Assembly: GCA_040285825.1 (NCBI GenBank)
Contig: JAUPSS010000002.1
Coordinates: 620,001-684,000 of the forward strand
DNA: 64,000 nucleotides
Source: Eukaryota sp. TZLM1-RC
Lineage: Eukaryota; Metamonada: BaSk clade
Direction of reading: 5' to 3'
Shown here: positions 54,953-64,000 of the stretch, piece by piece
How positions within the stretch are numbered: position 1 is the first letter of the stretch
Layout of the letters: each line of letters begins with the position of its first letter
Notes under the pieces: model-generated
Told to the model about the DNA's origin: nothing
Seen by the model: the letters and a program-made list of their open reading frames with translations, nothing else
The model's database searches: none
Translations under genes and position numbers: made by a program

Positions 54953-57468
54953 CTACAATTTAGTTAATTCAGCTTTTTCCATCAAATCAAGTAAGTTTTG
55001 TTTCAAAGAACTCAACATTGACCTTAAACCAGAATTATCTAAAGAAGAGTATTTCAACATCGAGATACTTTGTGAAAGCTCATGTAATTTGGTCAAAATC
55101 GAAGCGTTTCCTGAACCATTAGTTAATAGACTTTTCCTTATTTTTTGAGATTCAATAAGCACGTCCTGAGGAAAACCAGCCAACTCTGCTGCTTGTATTC
55201 CATATCCATGTATTGAATTCGTATGTAAGGACCCATCAGTAAGCTTATATAAGGGCTTGAAAAAACCATCTACAGACTTTGACCCCATATGGCAACATTT
55301 AGCATGTGGATAATGTAGGGAAAGCTCAGAAAGTTGTGAAAAATGAGTGGTTAATATGGATTTGACTTGATTAACAATCAAATACTCAGATATTGACCAA
55401 GCTAATGACAAACCTTCAATGGTACTTGTTGCTCTACCAAGTTCATCTATTAGCATCAAAACCTTTTTCTGCCCAGAAGGTGAAAGTTCAGCTGTTGCTC
55501 TTATTCCATGTGCAATTTCTCTCATTTCCAATCCAAAAGTAGAATCTCCTACCTCAAAAGAATCATCAAACCCCAGTCGTACTATCAGTCTATTAAGTAG
55601 TGGAATAGAACAGAATGTGGCAGGAACATAGCAACCAATATGCGCTAGCAGAACAATCATTGCAATTTGACGTAACAAGGTAGTTTTCTGTGATGAATAT
55701 ATTTTTAAAGAAACCTAAACAAACCCCCGCCATGTTGATTCCTGTGATCAAAATAGTACTAATACTATCGCTCATAAAAAAATCATTTGCAACAAAATTA
55801 GACACCATTGACTCTAACAATGGATGTCTCCCAGCTTTGATAGCAATTGGGCCATCTACAGTCAACTCTGGTCTGGTGTATTCTCTTGCAGTTCCCTGAG
55901 ATGCAACAAAAGCAGCATAAGAACGAACAACATCAACCAGAGCAATACCATCTGAAAGTAATAACAATACTGATAATCTAGAGTTAATTTAGTCTAAGAT
56001 GAACATACAATGGTCTTATTTGATCCACTAATTCCAACAACACATTTGACATCATCAACATCACTTCCTCCAACGCCTCGTGGGATCTGGAATTTAGTGA
56101 TTCCAATTGAGTTAATGAGAAGTTCATTCGTTTTCCCTGTCGTTGGTTTTGAATAAACCCTTTTATGGTACCATGTTTAGGCAATTCTTCAACCAACACA
56201 CTCAAATAGTGGCCTTTTTTAGCAGAATAATGAAGTTTTAGGCTAGTCAATACATAATCTTGCTTTATCGTATTCACTAAGTCCTGAATATCTTCAATGG
56301 TCTCTGAATATGTATGTCTTGCAACATCAAGCAAACAATCAATACCAGGTTTCACAGCAAAGGCTAAAACACTTTTAGCTGCTGACCCCTTTGCAAGAAA
56401 TACTTCATCGTCTAGAATTTCATCAATTCTGTCCCTTATCAGTTCAAGACTAGGATCAGCTAAAACTTCACAAATTGCCCCAAAAACAGAAACTTCTTTA
56501 ACTTGTATCAACAACTTATAAAGAGAAAAAGTATTTTTCAGTACAATCTTGGTCATTACCATTGTTTGAGCTATGTTTTTCAAAACTGTAGGTGTCCTCT
56601 TTGGTGGAGGATAAGAAGAATATTGTGATAGAATGAATTCGATATCAGGCACTTCTGCTAAAACATTTTCCAATTCAAAAAACACCTGTTCATTGGCCAA
56701 CAGAGCCTGGACTGCATCCAATCGAGATTCAATGGTAGCTAAATCAGAAGGAGGTTGAGCTAATGTCATTCTTAAAAGCCTTCTGCCCATGGATGTTTTT
56801 GTGTGGTCAAGTGCTTTGAATACACAGTGAGTGGATGATGATACAGACGATTGGAAAAGTTCTAGACTGGATGCCGAACTTGGATCAATCAAAAGACTGC
56901 CATCAGGAATTTTGACAGTCACCTTCAATGAGTTTGCCGAATATTCCACAGTTTGGATTTGTTGAACATAAGTAATAACCGCCGAGACTGCCGCAAGCAC
57001 TGCTCTATTCTTTGAGATTTCTGTAACTATAACAGCTCGATCCCGTTCAAAGCAAACTTTTTCAATGATGTCGAGACCATGTTTATCGGAAAAGTTCTTG
57101 CGCCCAGAGGATGCTATACTTGCTCCGAGAAAGGATTCTGTGATGAGGGAGTTAAGAGGAGTAGTCGATGGAACGGCCAGGACAATTTCAACTGGATCCC
57201 ACACCATGAGCATAGAAAGCGTAGAGAGATATGCAGATGTGTCTGTAAGAGTGCATAAATGTAAATTAGGACTTTTAAGATCGACTGCAGCAAGTCCAAT
57301 AGCTCTATTTTTTGACTCAAAGACTGCAACAACGTAACATGAAGAAGTTTCTCGACTAGTCCCAGTGTTGGCTGTTCGTTGACCAGTTGACAAAGTACGT
57401 GGGGTTTTCATGATTTGCGGTTTCAGTAGAGGTGTAGCCTCAATAGAAGTGTTGTAGCGAGGTTCCAT
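54953..57468 (-). CDS. MSH4: MutS homologue MSH4, two introns
   Basis: Meiosis-specific MutS family ATPase that, with MSH5, stabilises crossover intermediates. Exons 57468-56009, 55977-55725, 55687-54953; introns of 31 and 37 nt; 815 residues spliced. The N-terminal mismatch-reading domain of MSH2/3/6 is absent, as in MSH4. The clamp/lever part has LLDVARHTYSETIEDIQDLV and AIKAGRHPLLES. The ATPase has GINMAGKTTLLRQIAMIV (Walker A, with Thr for Ser), STFGLEMREIAHGIRATAEL, LMLIDELGRATSTIEGLSLA (Walker B) and ILTTHFSQLSEL. Intron 2 interrupts the Walker A loop. The start is the first ATG, MEPRYNTS; the frame stays open upstream through a Cys/His cluster, so the true N-terminus is uncertain. Confidence 0.9.
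55688..55724 (-). other. Spliceosomal intron 2 in MSH4, 37 nt
   Basis: Starts GTTTGTTTAGG, ends CATCACAG. Lies between the Gly and Lys codons of Walker A. Confidence 0.9.
55978..56008 (-). other. Spliceosomal intron 1 in MSH4, 31 nt
   Basis: Starts GTATGTTC, ends AACTCTAG. Splicing gives RPLLSVLLLLSDGIALVDVV; other acceptors nearby break the frame. Confidence 0.8.
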
Positions 57469-57799
57469 TGCAGGGAAAATTGGACAATTCCCACTAAAAT
57501 TCACTTGTGGTTTTCGTTTTGTGATGCTTGACGAAAATATGCATTTCAAATGAAAACCACAGACTTCTCTGTCATATACTATTTGACACTCACTGCATCT
57601 GTCAGGACCATGCTTGCGTTTTCTCCGCCATGCACCAACTTGACTATGATAGATTTTAGAAAAAAGGGATCAAGAGATCTTTGATTTATTTATTAATTGA
57701 TTGCTTTGATATGAACCAATCACCTGGTCCCTTTAACATGTTTTGAATGAAACAACTAAATTGAATCCAACAGCAAATTCCACAAAAGTCCAAACTAAA
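57469..57799 (-). other. MSH4 upstream region with an in-frame Cys/His cluster
   Basis: The MSH4 frame is open from 57673 to 57468 without an ATG. It encodes GAWRRKRKHGPDRCSECQ and then EVCGFHLKCIF, a CxxC...C..H..C arrangement. It could be a further 5' exon reached by splicing, or chance. Confidence 0.35.
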
Positions 57800-60319
57800 C
57801 TAAAACCCCAACGACAGTTGTACTTCCTTTTCCCTTTTTTCACTGCCTCCATCTCTTTGAGAGGAACTTCTTTTCCTCCCGGAAACAGAGAGTGATTGGA
57901 AGTGTGGATCCTCATGTGAGCCAACTAAGAGGAAATCACCAGATTTGCCAGAAAAAGTACCAGAATTATGTCTGACTGATTTCCAGTTAACCCCCCTTCT
58001 TGGTGCTGACAAAACTTTCATCAATTCAACAGGAATTTCTGTTTGAGCTGATAATACATCAAAGAAATTGTCAATATGGGAACAATAAGCAAGAATCGAT
58101 GTCGAAACATTCTTAGATCCACTATCCATTTGACCAACAAATACGAAATTTAAAGGCTTTGTGCAAGGAATCGGAAGATTGACTATACTAATGTGACTAG
58201 TCTTTGCTAGTTTAGCACTTTTTAGAGATATTGTTGATTTTGGGTGAAGTAGTTGGTTAGGCCAATTGTTTTGGTTAAATGTCATCAACCTCACATCATC
58301 ATTTAAATCAAAACCAGCACCAATAATCAAATCAGCCAAATCACAAACCCTTTCATCTTTATTGACCTGAACAGCAAACAATGGGTCAAAAGTAACGTGA
58401 CCAAGATTGAAATCTGTTGTAAAAGGAAAGGAAAAGTTTCCATTATACTTTGAACCACCACGCCTTCCTTTACAGTTAATAGGTTTTAATAAACGTTGCC
58501 TACAGTGATCACAGATGCTACTGTTGACTAATGGACTGTTATTGGTAGATATTCCCAGCAAAGAACAGTGTACTTCATAATAACCAGTGTCAACAGCTTC
58601 ACCAACCTCCAAAAACAAAGTTCCACAATCTGATTCCACCATATCCTCACAGTCCAAAACGCGACCTGCAGAAACCCATTGAGTTGCAGACCTTAACCGT
58701 AAGGGGATAGAGTCTGGGATATGGAAAGTTTGTTTGAGTTTGGTTAGGGTTTGTGCTACAGTCAATTCTTGGGGCAAATCAAGAATAAAGTCCTGGTCAA
58801 ACCCTGGAATAGCTGAATTATCGAATGGTGCAATCAAAACAGAAGGTGATTGATGATTTGATTGGTTATCTTCAACTTCCACCACATCACCTTCCATTGA
58901 TTGACCTTCACTCTCCCAAAAATCTAACGGGGCAACTATAAAGAAAATTTCCTTATCAAGGGTAAATAAAAGAGAATCCATCAAGGAAGTGTAATCTCCA
59001 AGACAACTATAGGTTGCTCCTTGGCCTTCAGTTTGAACGACAGGTTCAGAGATTAGAAACAAGCACTGACCGTCTAAAATACTCAATCCAGAGAGAGAAA
59101 AAGCTTCAGTTATGGTAAATTGATTAGAAACCGAAACTTTCCTTCCAATAAAATCTGAAAAATGGAAAAATACCACATCTGTAAGTGAGTTAAACTCTTT
59201 TCTTTGAAAGTCAAGTTGCTGATTCTTTACGGTTATTAATTCCTTCAAATCGGAAGGTAGATCATAATCAAGAGGGGTTGATTGAACAGGATAAAATTCC
59301 ACACCATTGTAACTATTCCTTTCGAGATTTGCATAAAACAACATATAAGCACATTCAGTACCGGAGAAAAACTTTTTTAAATCAAATAACTTTTTTTCAA
59401 CATTACAATCATCAAAAGAGACAAAAACTTCTTCATTTATAATATAGCTCTTGTAATGGCCTCCATAAGCCCCACCTTCGTGCACAACAAACCCAAATAA
59501 GTGGTATTCCTCGTTGTTTATTATAAGATTGTTGGGAAATGAAACTTTCCTTGTTGATTTGCGTCTAATTTCTGAATTCCAATCAAAAGAAAATCTATTA
59601 AGAACAAATGAAAACATTTGTGGCAGTTTAGAAAAGGAAACCGACCTTGATGATGAGTTTGATTGATTACAACAGTCACAAACATACTCCTCAAGGAACT
59701 CAGGTGATGACATATGTTCGATCATTGATTCAAGGGAACTGGCAGTTGAAATAGAAAGAATTACTTCACAAAACTGTTCATAATTGACCTTTTGAGAACC
59801 GCACTGATCACAACAAATACTGTACTCAAATTCACCAGAAAAGAGATTTGACAGAGTTCGACCAACAGCCTGGTAATTTGGGGGAATGGTAGAACTGGAT
59901 GGGGATAGAGAATCAAAAAGAAGACGGAAAAACTCTTGGGAATCATGCTGAACAGTCAGGTCTTCCTCGCTCCATTTGAAGGCATTAAACAGGTTTTGGG
60001 GGTAAATAGACTGTGCATTGAGGCAGTGCATTTGAGCAAACAGTTCACGGAGAGCATTTATTACGGTGACGGATTGGTGTGAAGATTCAGAAGGTGATGG
60101 TAAATTGAGAAGTGAGTTTCGAAATGGTGTGATATGGTATAAAAGTTGGAGAGCAGCATTGACAAAACAAGATGCTCCAGAAGAGTCTAATCCACAAGAC
60201 ACCCCTTGTTGACGAGGTGGTGGAGGAGGTGGAGGCTTGGAGTTGCAAATTTGTATACTGTAGGCAAGTTCAGCATCTAAATCCCCTGTAAACAGAGCCC
60301 CAAGAAGGTTGTCAGTCAT
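57800..60319 (-). CDS. Ubiquitin carboxyl-terminal hydrolase (USP/UBP, peptidase C19)
   Basis: A deubiquitinase that cleaves ubiquitin from proteins. 839 residues with ATG at 60319. Residues 29-35 are polyproline. Cys box: GLDSSGASCFVNAALQ with Cys51; QHDSQEF at 124-130. Zinc-type C-x2-C pairs at 169-173 (CCDQC) and 214-217 (CDCC). His box: HEGGAYGGHYKSYI (His288), SFDDCNV (Asp303). The catalytic triad is complete, though the Cys box departs from the usual GLxNxGNTCYMN. The C-terminal 480 residues look like ubiquitin-like and adaptor modules (LPQELTVAQTLTKLKQTF, PDSIPLRLRSATQWV). A USP48-like architecture is possible but not certain. The tail is basic and Ser-rich. Confidence 0.9.
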   Translation of the reverse strand: MTDNLLGALFTGDLDAELAYSIQICNSKPPPPPPPRQQGVSCGLDSSGASCFVNAALQLLYHITPFRNSLLNLPSPSESSHQSVTVINALRELFAQMHCLNAQSIYPQNLFNAFKWSEEDLTVQHDSQEFFRLLFDSLSPSSSTIPPNYQAVGRTLSNLFSGEFEYSICCDQCGSQKVNYEQFCEVILSISTASSLESMIEHMSSPEFLEEYVCDCCNQSNSSSRSVSFSKLPQMFSFVLNRFSFDWNSEIRRKSTRKVSFPNNLIINNEEYHLFGFVVHEGGAYGGHYKSYIINEEVFVSFDDCNVEKKLFDLKKFFSGTECAYMLFYANLERNSYNGVEFYPVQSTPLDYDLPSDLKELITVKNQQLDFQRKEFNSLTDVVFFHFSDFIGRKVSVSNQFTITEAFSLSGLSILDGQCLFLISEPVVQTEGQGATYSCLGDYTSLMDSLLFTLDKEIFFIVAPLDFWESEGQSMEGDVVEVEDNQSNHQSPSVLIAPFDNSAIPGFDQDFILDLPQELTVAQTLTKLKQTFHIPDSIPLRLRSATQWVSAGRVLDCEDMVESDCGTLFLEVGEAVDTGYYEVHCSLLGISTNNSPLVNSSICDHCRQRLLKPINCKGRRGGSKYNGNFSFPFTTDFNLGHVTFDPLFAVQVNKDERVCDLADLIIGAGFDLNDDVRLMTFNQNNWPNQLLHPKSTISLKSAKLAKTSHISIVNLPIPCTKPLNFVFVGQMDSGSKNVSTSILAYCSHIDNFFDVLSAQTEIPVELMKVLSAPRRGVNWKSVRHNSGTFSGKSGDFLLVGSHEDPHFQSLSVSGRKRSSSQRDGGSEKREKEVQLSLGF

Positions 60320-60577
60320 TTTTTATTTGTTGAGTATGGGACTGATTTTTTAGAAGTGGGGAATTCCCCATTACACGATCAATTTTCGTGTGGAATAATT
60401 ACAAAAACTATCTACTACACAAATACTGAGGCCTTTCATTACCACTCATTCTGGTTTCAGCAATTGCAAACATATTCAGACAAGCCAACTTATTTCTATT
60501 GAAAAGCTTTGTTGAGCCTTTGTTACTGAGTTTGCAACTCAAGAGATGATTGTTAACAAAAAGCAATTGGATAGTAT

Positions 60578-60602
60578 TAGTATTAGTATTAGTATTATTG
60601 GA
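60578..60602 (+). repeat. Simple repeat TAGTAT
   Basis: Four tandem TAGTAT-type units. Confidence 0.8.
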
Positions 60603-60899
60603 TAGGATTAATCGTGCCTGAAAATGAAGAACAAAGGTTCGCCATATTACAATATCATCAAGGTAATGGTATCTATCGATATGGTTCAGTAGAAATTATA
60701 AATACTAGTGATAATAATAATACAAGAGAGATGTGTAAATTAGATTATGATGATGAAATGAAAACACCTGAAGAAGCTGTAGAAAAAAAGCTGATGATAA
60801 TCTTGTCAAAATAGAGTAAAGTGGAAGATTTTAATTTTCATCTGTTTGAAGCAATAACATTTTCATCTGAAAAAATAGCCTAAAATAATAATGATCCAT

Positions 60900-61985
60900 T
60901 ATTCGAAAATGCAATTCTAGATGAAATTACTCAAATTTGGAAAAATAATAAAAATGGAATTTTTATTCCAAAAAGTTTCAGAAAACAGGCATTGTTATTA
61001 ATACAAGGTTTAGCCCAATCCGGTCACCTCAGCAAAAACAATAGTTTACACAAAGTATATAAAAGTGATGATTACTGGGCCAATATGAGAATAGACCTTA
61101 TAAACCATAGAATGGCTCCAGTAACAAGATCAAAAACACCTTTTACAAAATTTCTATGGACAGATCGTCCGTTTGCAGGATTGAACGTCGATAGAATTGG
61201 ACCTCTGAACACCGACCACGAAGAGAATAAATACCTATTGGTATTTTCAGACTCTTTTACTGGATACACAATTGTAGTCCCTCTAATTTGACTTTATGCT
61301 TTAGAAACCGCAGATGCTTTAGTTTGGAACATCTGCCCAATCTCTGGAATACATATGTTAATTCATAGCGATATTGGTCCTGAGTTTGCCAATGAGACTT
61401 TCAAAATAGTGTGTAACAGATTAGCTATTGAGATCATTAACTCAATACCCCATTGTTCAAAAAGTAATGTACTTTTGGAACGTAAACAGAGAGATGTTCA
61501 TCAATGCTATGAAACAAGACAACTATTAATAGTTTTTAATGATATGTACCTTTATCCTAACTATCAATAAACTCTACTACAACCAGATAAACTGGTATTA
61601 CACCATATGAACCTTTTATTGGTTCTTCGATTAGTCCAAGAATAGATCCTGCTAACATATTAGGAAACCTATTCAAATTCGAAACTTATCTACCTTTATT
61701 AGATGACATTAAATTTAAAAACAATCGGTTTTAAGAAAAAAAACAAGAAACAGAGCATCACCAAACATCAAATGCTCCGTCTTTAGTAGACAATACTAAT
61801 TCATGTTCTTTAGTGTTTTATATTGGCGACTACGTCTTACGTAAAACAAACCAAATTAATAAATTGCATGGATCTTGGAATGGACCATTCTTAGTGATTG
61901 ATATTCCCTCCAATTCCACTTTATTATTAAAAAATCTTTCCACTGACACCGAATTAAAGGCTGCTAAGAAAGAAAGATTTTAAAA
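60900..61985 (+). pseudogene. Ty3/gypsy-type integrase relic
   Basis: Frames encode, in order: GLAQSGHLSKNNSLHKVY and YWANMRIDLINHRMAPV (remains of the zinc region), RPFAGLNVDRIGPLNT with the first catalytic Asp and then KYLLVFSDSFTGYTIVVPL, MLIHSDIGPEFANETFK with the second Asp, ERKQRD with a possible Glu, and a C-terminal GDYVLRKTNQINKLHGSWNG, the GPF-type tail domain. Stops at 61289 and 61568 and frame changes break it. No LTRs could be found near it. A leading 66-codon ORF (60614-60814) is Asp/Glu-rich without motif. Confidence 0.75.
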
Positions 61986-62459
61986 TATAAAATGCGGAAA
62001 ATCCACAGGATATCAATTTCTCAAAGCAATCGCTGTAGGCGATGCTGAGAAACCCGTTATAGTGAAATTTCTCGGAATATAACTCTGACTCTGGTAGTTT
62101 TTGTACTGTTCAATGGTTTGGCGGTGAGACAACAGAAGAGTCTCTCTTTCGGTTAAACATTCAGAAGCTTATAAGTTGTTTAGTAAGAATAACAAGAAAA
62201 TTGGTAAACGTACCGCTAGTCAACGCCAAGGTACCCCCAATGAGTCTACGCCTTCTAAACGGCCTAGACGTAGTAATAGAAGTAGGAAGCGAAGCTCATT
62301 CTTAGTATATTTGTTTAATTTTATCACCATTTTCTTATGGTTTAGTTTCGTATTTATATTAACTGATTTATTGTGAAAAAAGGCAGAAGCAGTTTTGGCA
62401 CCCTTTTATCTTGTATAAAATTAATTGACAATAAAACATCTTTATTCCAATTCTCCGAC
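61986..62459 (+). other. Basic ORF (62176-62376) with a hydrophobic tail, origin unknown
   Basis: A 66-codon frame downstream of the integrase relic: FSKNNKKIGKRTASQRQGTP, RRSNRSRKRSSFLVYLF, then a strongly hydrophobic end resembling one membrane segment. It may be a piece of the same element. No family recognised. Confidence 0.35.
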
Positions 62460-62469
62460 TTAAGGCAAC

Positions 62470-62660
62470 AGAAATGCTAATTCTTTACAAATGGTTTTCA
62501 CAATAGAGTTTGAAATGAGTAATCTTTTCATCAATGAAATACAACTATTGGCAACTATTCCACTTGCTGACACTTCAAAAGGAAATGATTCAACCGAAAA
62601 ATCTAAATTTGACAATAACAATTCAAGACTCTGGTATTTCATACGTTTTAAGGTATGTCT
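62470..62660 (-). repeat. Dispersed repeat, copy 2 (first copy 9375-9560)
   Basis: Same unit as at 9375-9560, with LLSNLDFSVESFPFEVSA and GIVANSCISLM on the minus strand. Confidence 0.7.
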
Positions 62661-62699
62661 ATTATCTTTATTTCGTTTTTTTTATTTATCCATTAAGGA

Positions 62700-64000
62700 A
62701 CATAAAATCATGAAATACACATCTGAAACTCCACATCTTCAAAATCTGCTTCTCCTACTTCAAAACAATTATTTACTAAAGATTCAGAAAAATTCCCAAA
62801 TGAAGAGAGTGAATCAGAAATCAATCTCACCATTCCCTTAAAACTAGAAAATACAATCCTGTTTTGCCAGCAAACACGATTGAAAATTCTTCCAGTTCTT
62901 TCCTTTACAACTACAACAAACTCCGCAAGGAAAGCCATAGCAGGTTTACCTAAAGATCCAAGCAAAGGAAAAACAAAGGGGCATAAATTAAATTGGGCAT
63001 GAGAATTTTCATTTACAAAGGAAATGGGTTTTGCGTGTTTAGCAATTTTATATTTTTCGTCAGCAAGAAGAGGATTATTTACATCTGAGTTGATGAAATG
63101 TTCGTTAGAAGAATTACAAGGGTCAATGGACATGGCGTCTAAAATGGTAAAACTACCATTTAAGCCTTGAACCACCAAATCACCTCTTGTCAGACTCATA
63201 GAAGTTCTGCTGGAGCGCATACTATCAATATTGGGGTCATCAAGAATTAATTTTGATAGCAAAGGCTCTAAAAAGGAATCTGCTCGATGTGATTTACACA
63301 TTACATAAATCTGGTCTCTGGCATTATTATGCACTTTACTTTTAAATGTAATTAAATGTTTACAGTTCAACAGATGAGTAAACAAAAGAAGTTTACCACA
63401 TTTAATTGTCAAATAATTGGGCAAAATGTGTGGCCATAGAAAACAACAAAAACGCATGTTTAAAAGCCACTCATTGTTTTTACACAAAAGTCCGTAAACA
63501 GAGGGAATTTTAGTTACTGAAGCAGCAGCAGAATAATCACGAATGTCCTTTCGAGAATTTCCGAAAGCGGGATTTTCAGTTTTGGCCAAGCCAAGTCTTA
63601 CCTCATAATCCAAGCTTTTATATAACTTAACCAGATGGTGCTGAAGCTTTTTCAGGCAAAAACGTAAATTTGGGAGTGATCGGATGGGAATTTCTTGAAC
63701 ATTCTGAGGAAAACACTGAATCCAGATATCACTGGGCAAATGGTCTAATTAAAATTGAAGATGATTTAAGTAAAAATTTGATTTACCATGGATGAGAAAA
63801 ACATCATAAGGAAACGTTTGGAAAAATTCAAAAACAAAATTTTTTTCCACCTCCAAAAAATGCTGCTTCACACAAAATCGAAGATTGGTGAAACCACGTC
63901 CACATAAATCAGTAGAACAAAATATATCACTTCGAATTAAAGAGTCATTTTCTCCTAATACAGAAGAAAAAAATTGACCAGAAGTTTGTTGAAAGATCAG
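62700..64000 (-). mobile_element. LINE family D, best copy of the C-terminal half
   Basis: A 343-codon open frame (63739-62708) plus homologous sequence to the window end. Order: CGRGFTNLRFCVKQHF (63900), LPSDIWIQCFPQNVQEIP, LYKSLDYEVRLGLAKTENP, CGKLLLFTHLLNCKHL (zinc motif), VHNNARDQIYVMCKS, RGDLVVQGLNGSFTILDAMS (endonuclease, PD changed to GD), LCPFVFPLLGSLGKPAMAFL, ERTGRIFNRVCWQNRIVFSS, ending FEDVEFQMCIS. The RT lies outside the window. The long open frame suggests a fairly young copy. Confidence 0.8.

Noticed and set aside
60614-60814. 66-codon acidic ORF as a host gene
   Set aside because: Adjacent to the integrase relic, no motif, biased composition.

Overview
This is a eukaryotic, intron-containing protist chromosome segment, AT-rich and compact. 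It carries beta-tubulin, histone H3, a CCT chaperonin subunit, DNA polymerase alpha subunit B, a Dbp5-type helicase, the meiotic mismatch-repair homologue MSH4, a ubiquitin-specific protease, mevalonate kinase and two nuclear tRNA genes. The standard genetic code fits every gene. Six spliceosomal introns can be placed by protein homology and all are tiny: 26, 30, 31, 31, 31 and 37 nt. I cannot name the lineage from sequence alone. A bacterial-type aminoacyl-histidine dipeptidase and LINEs with a restriction-like endonuclease would fit an anaerobic or parasitic protist, for example a metamonad or archamoeba, but this is inference.

Layout. 1-6.5 kb: copies of LINE family A, including a copy nested in an older copy, around a small CaaX-ending gene. 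7.2-8.5 kb: an ORF that looks like the N-terminal half of a Fanzor. 9.3-13.3 kb: a LINE copy with a target-site duplication, then a compact LTR retrotransposon. 14-23.9 kb: pepD, two zinc-knuckle genes, a broken Fanzor, a TA-flanked terminal-inverted-repeat (TIR) element, CCT8 and histone H3. 24.6-28.2 kb: LINE debris and tRNA-Pro. 28.2-31.1 kb: beta-tubulin and POLA2. 31.2-35 kb: a broken Fanzor, a second TIR element and FG-repeat coding debris. 35.5-39.9 kb: LINE debris, a DJ-1 gene and another Fanzor relic. 40-46.7 kb: mevalonate kinase, an unknown gene, the longest LINE A copy and more debris. 46.9-53.3 kb: tRNA-Lys, an unknown gene, a fourth Fanzor relic and nested LINE fragments. 53.5-60.3 kb: DBP5, MSH4 and a USP. 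60.6-64 kb: an integrase relic and a LINE running off the end.

The host genes are housekeeping functions with short spacers and no visible operon logic. About half the window is mobile-element sequence. The most notable part is four broken Fanzor (eukaryotic TnpB-like, RNA-guided nuclease family) copies of two subfamilies, plus a possible fifth N-terminal fragment, among LINE, LTR and TIR elements. The four copies keep recognisable RuvC and zinc-ribbon motifs across frameshifts and stops.
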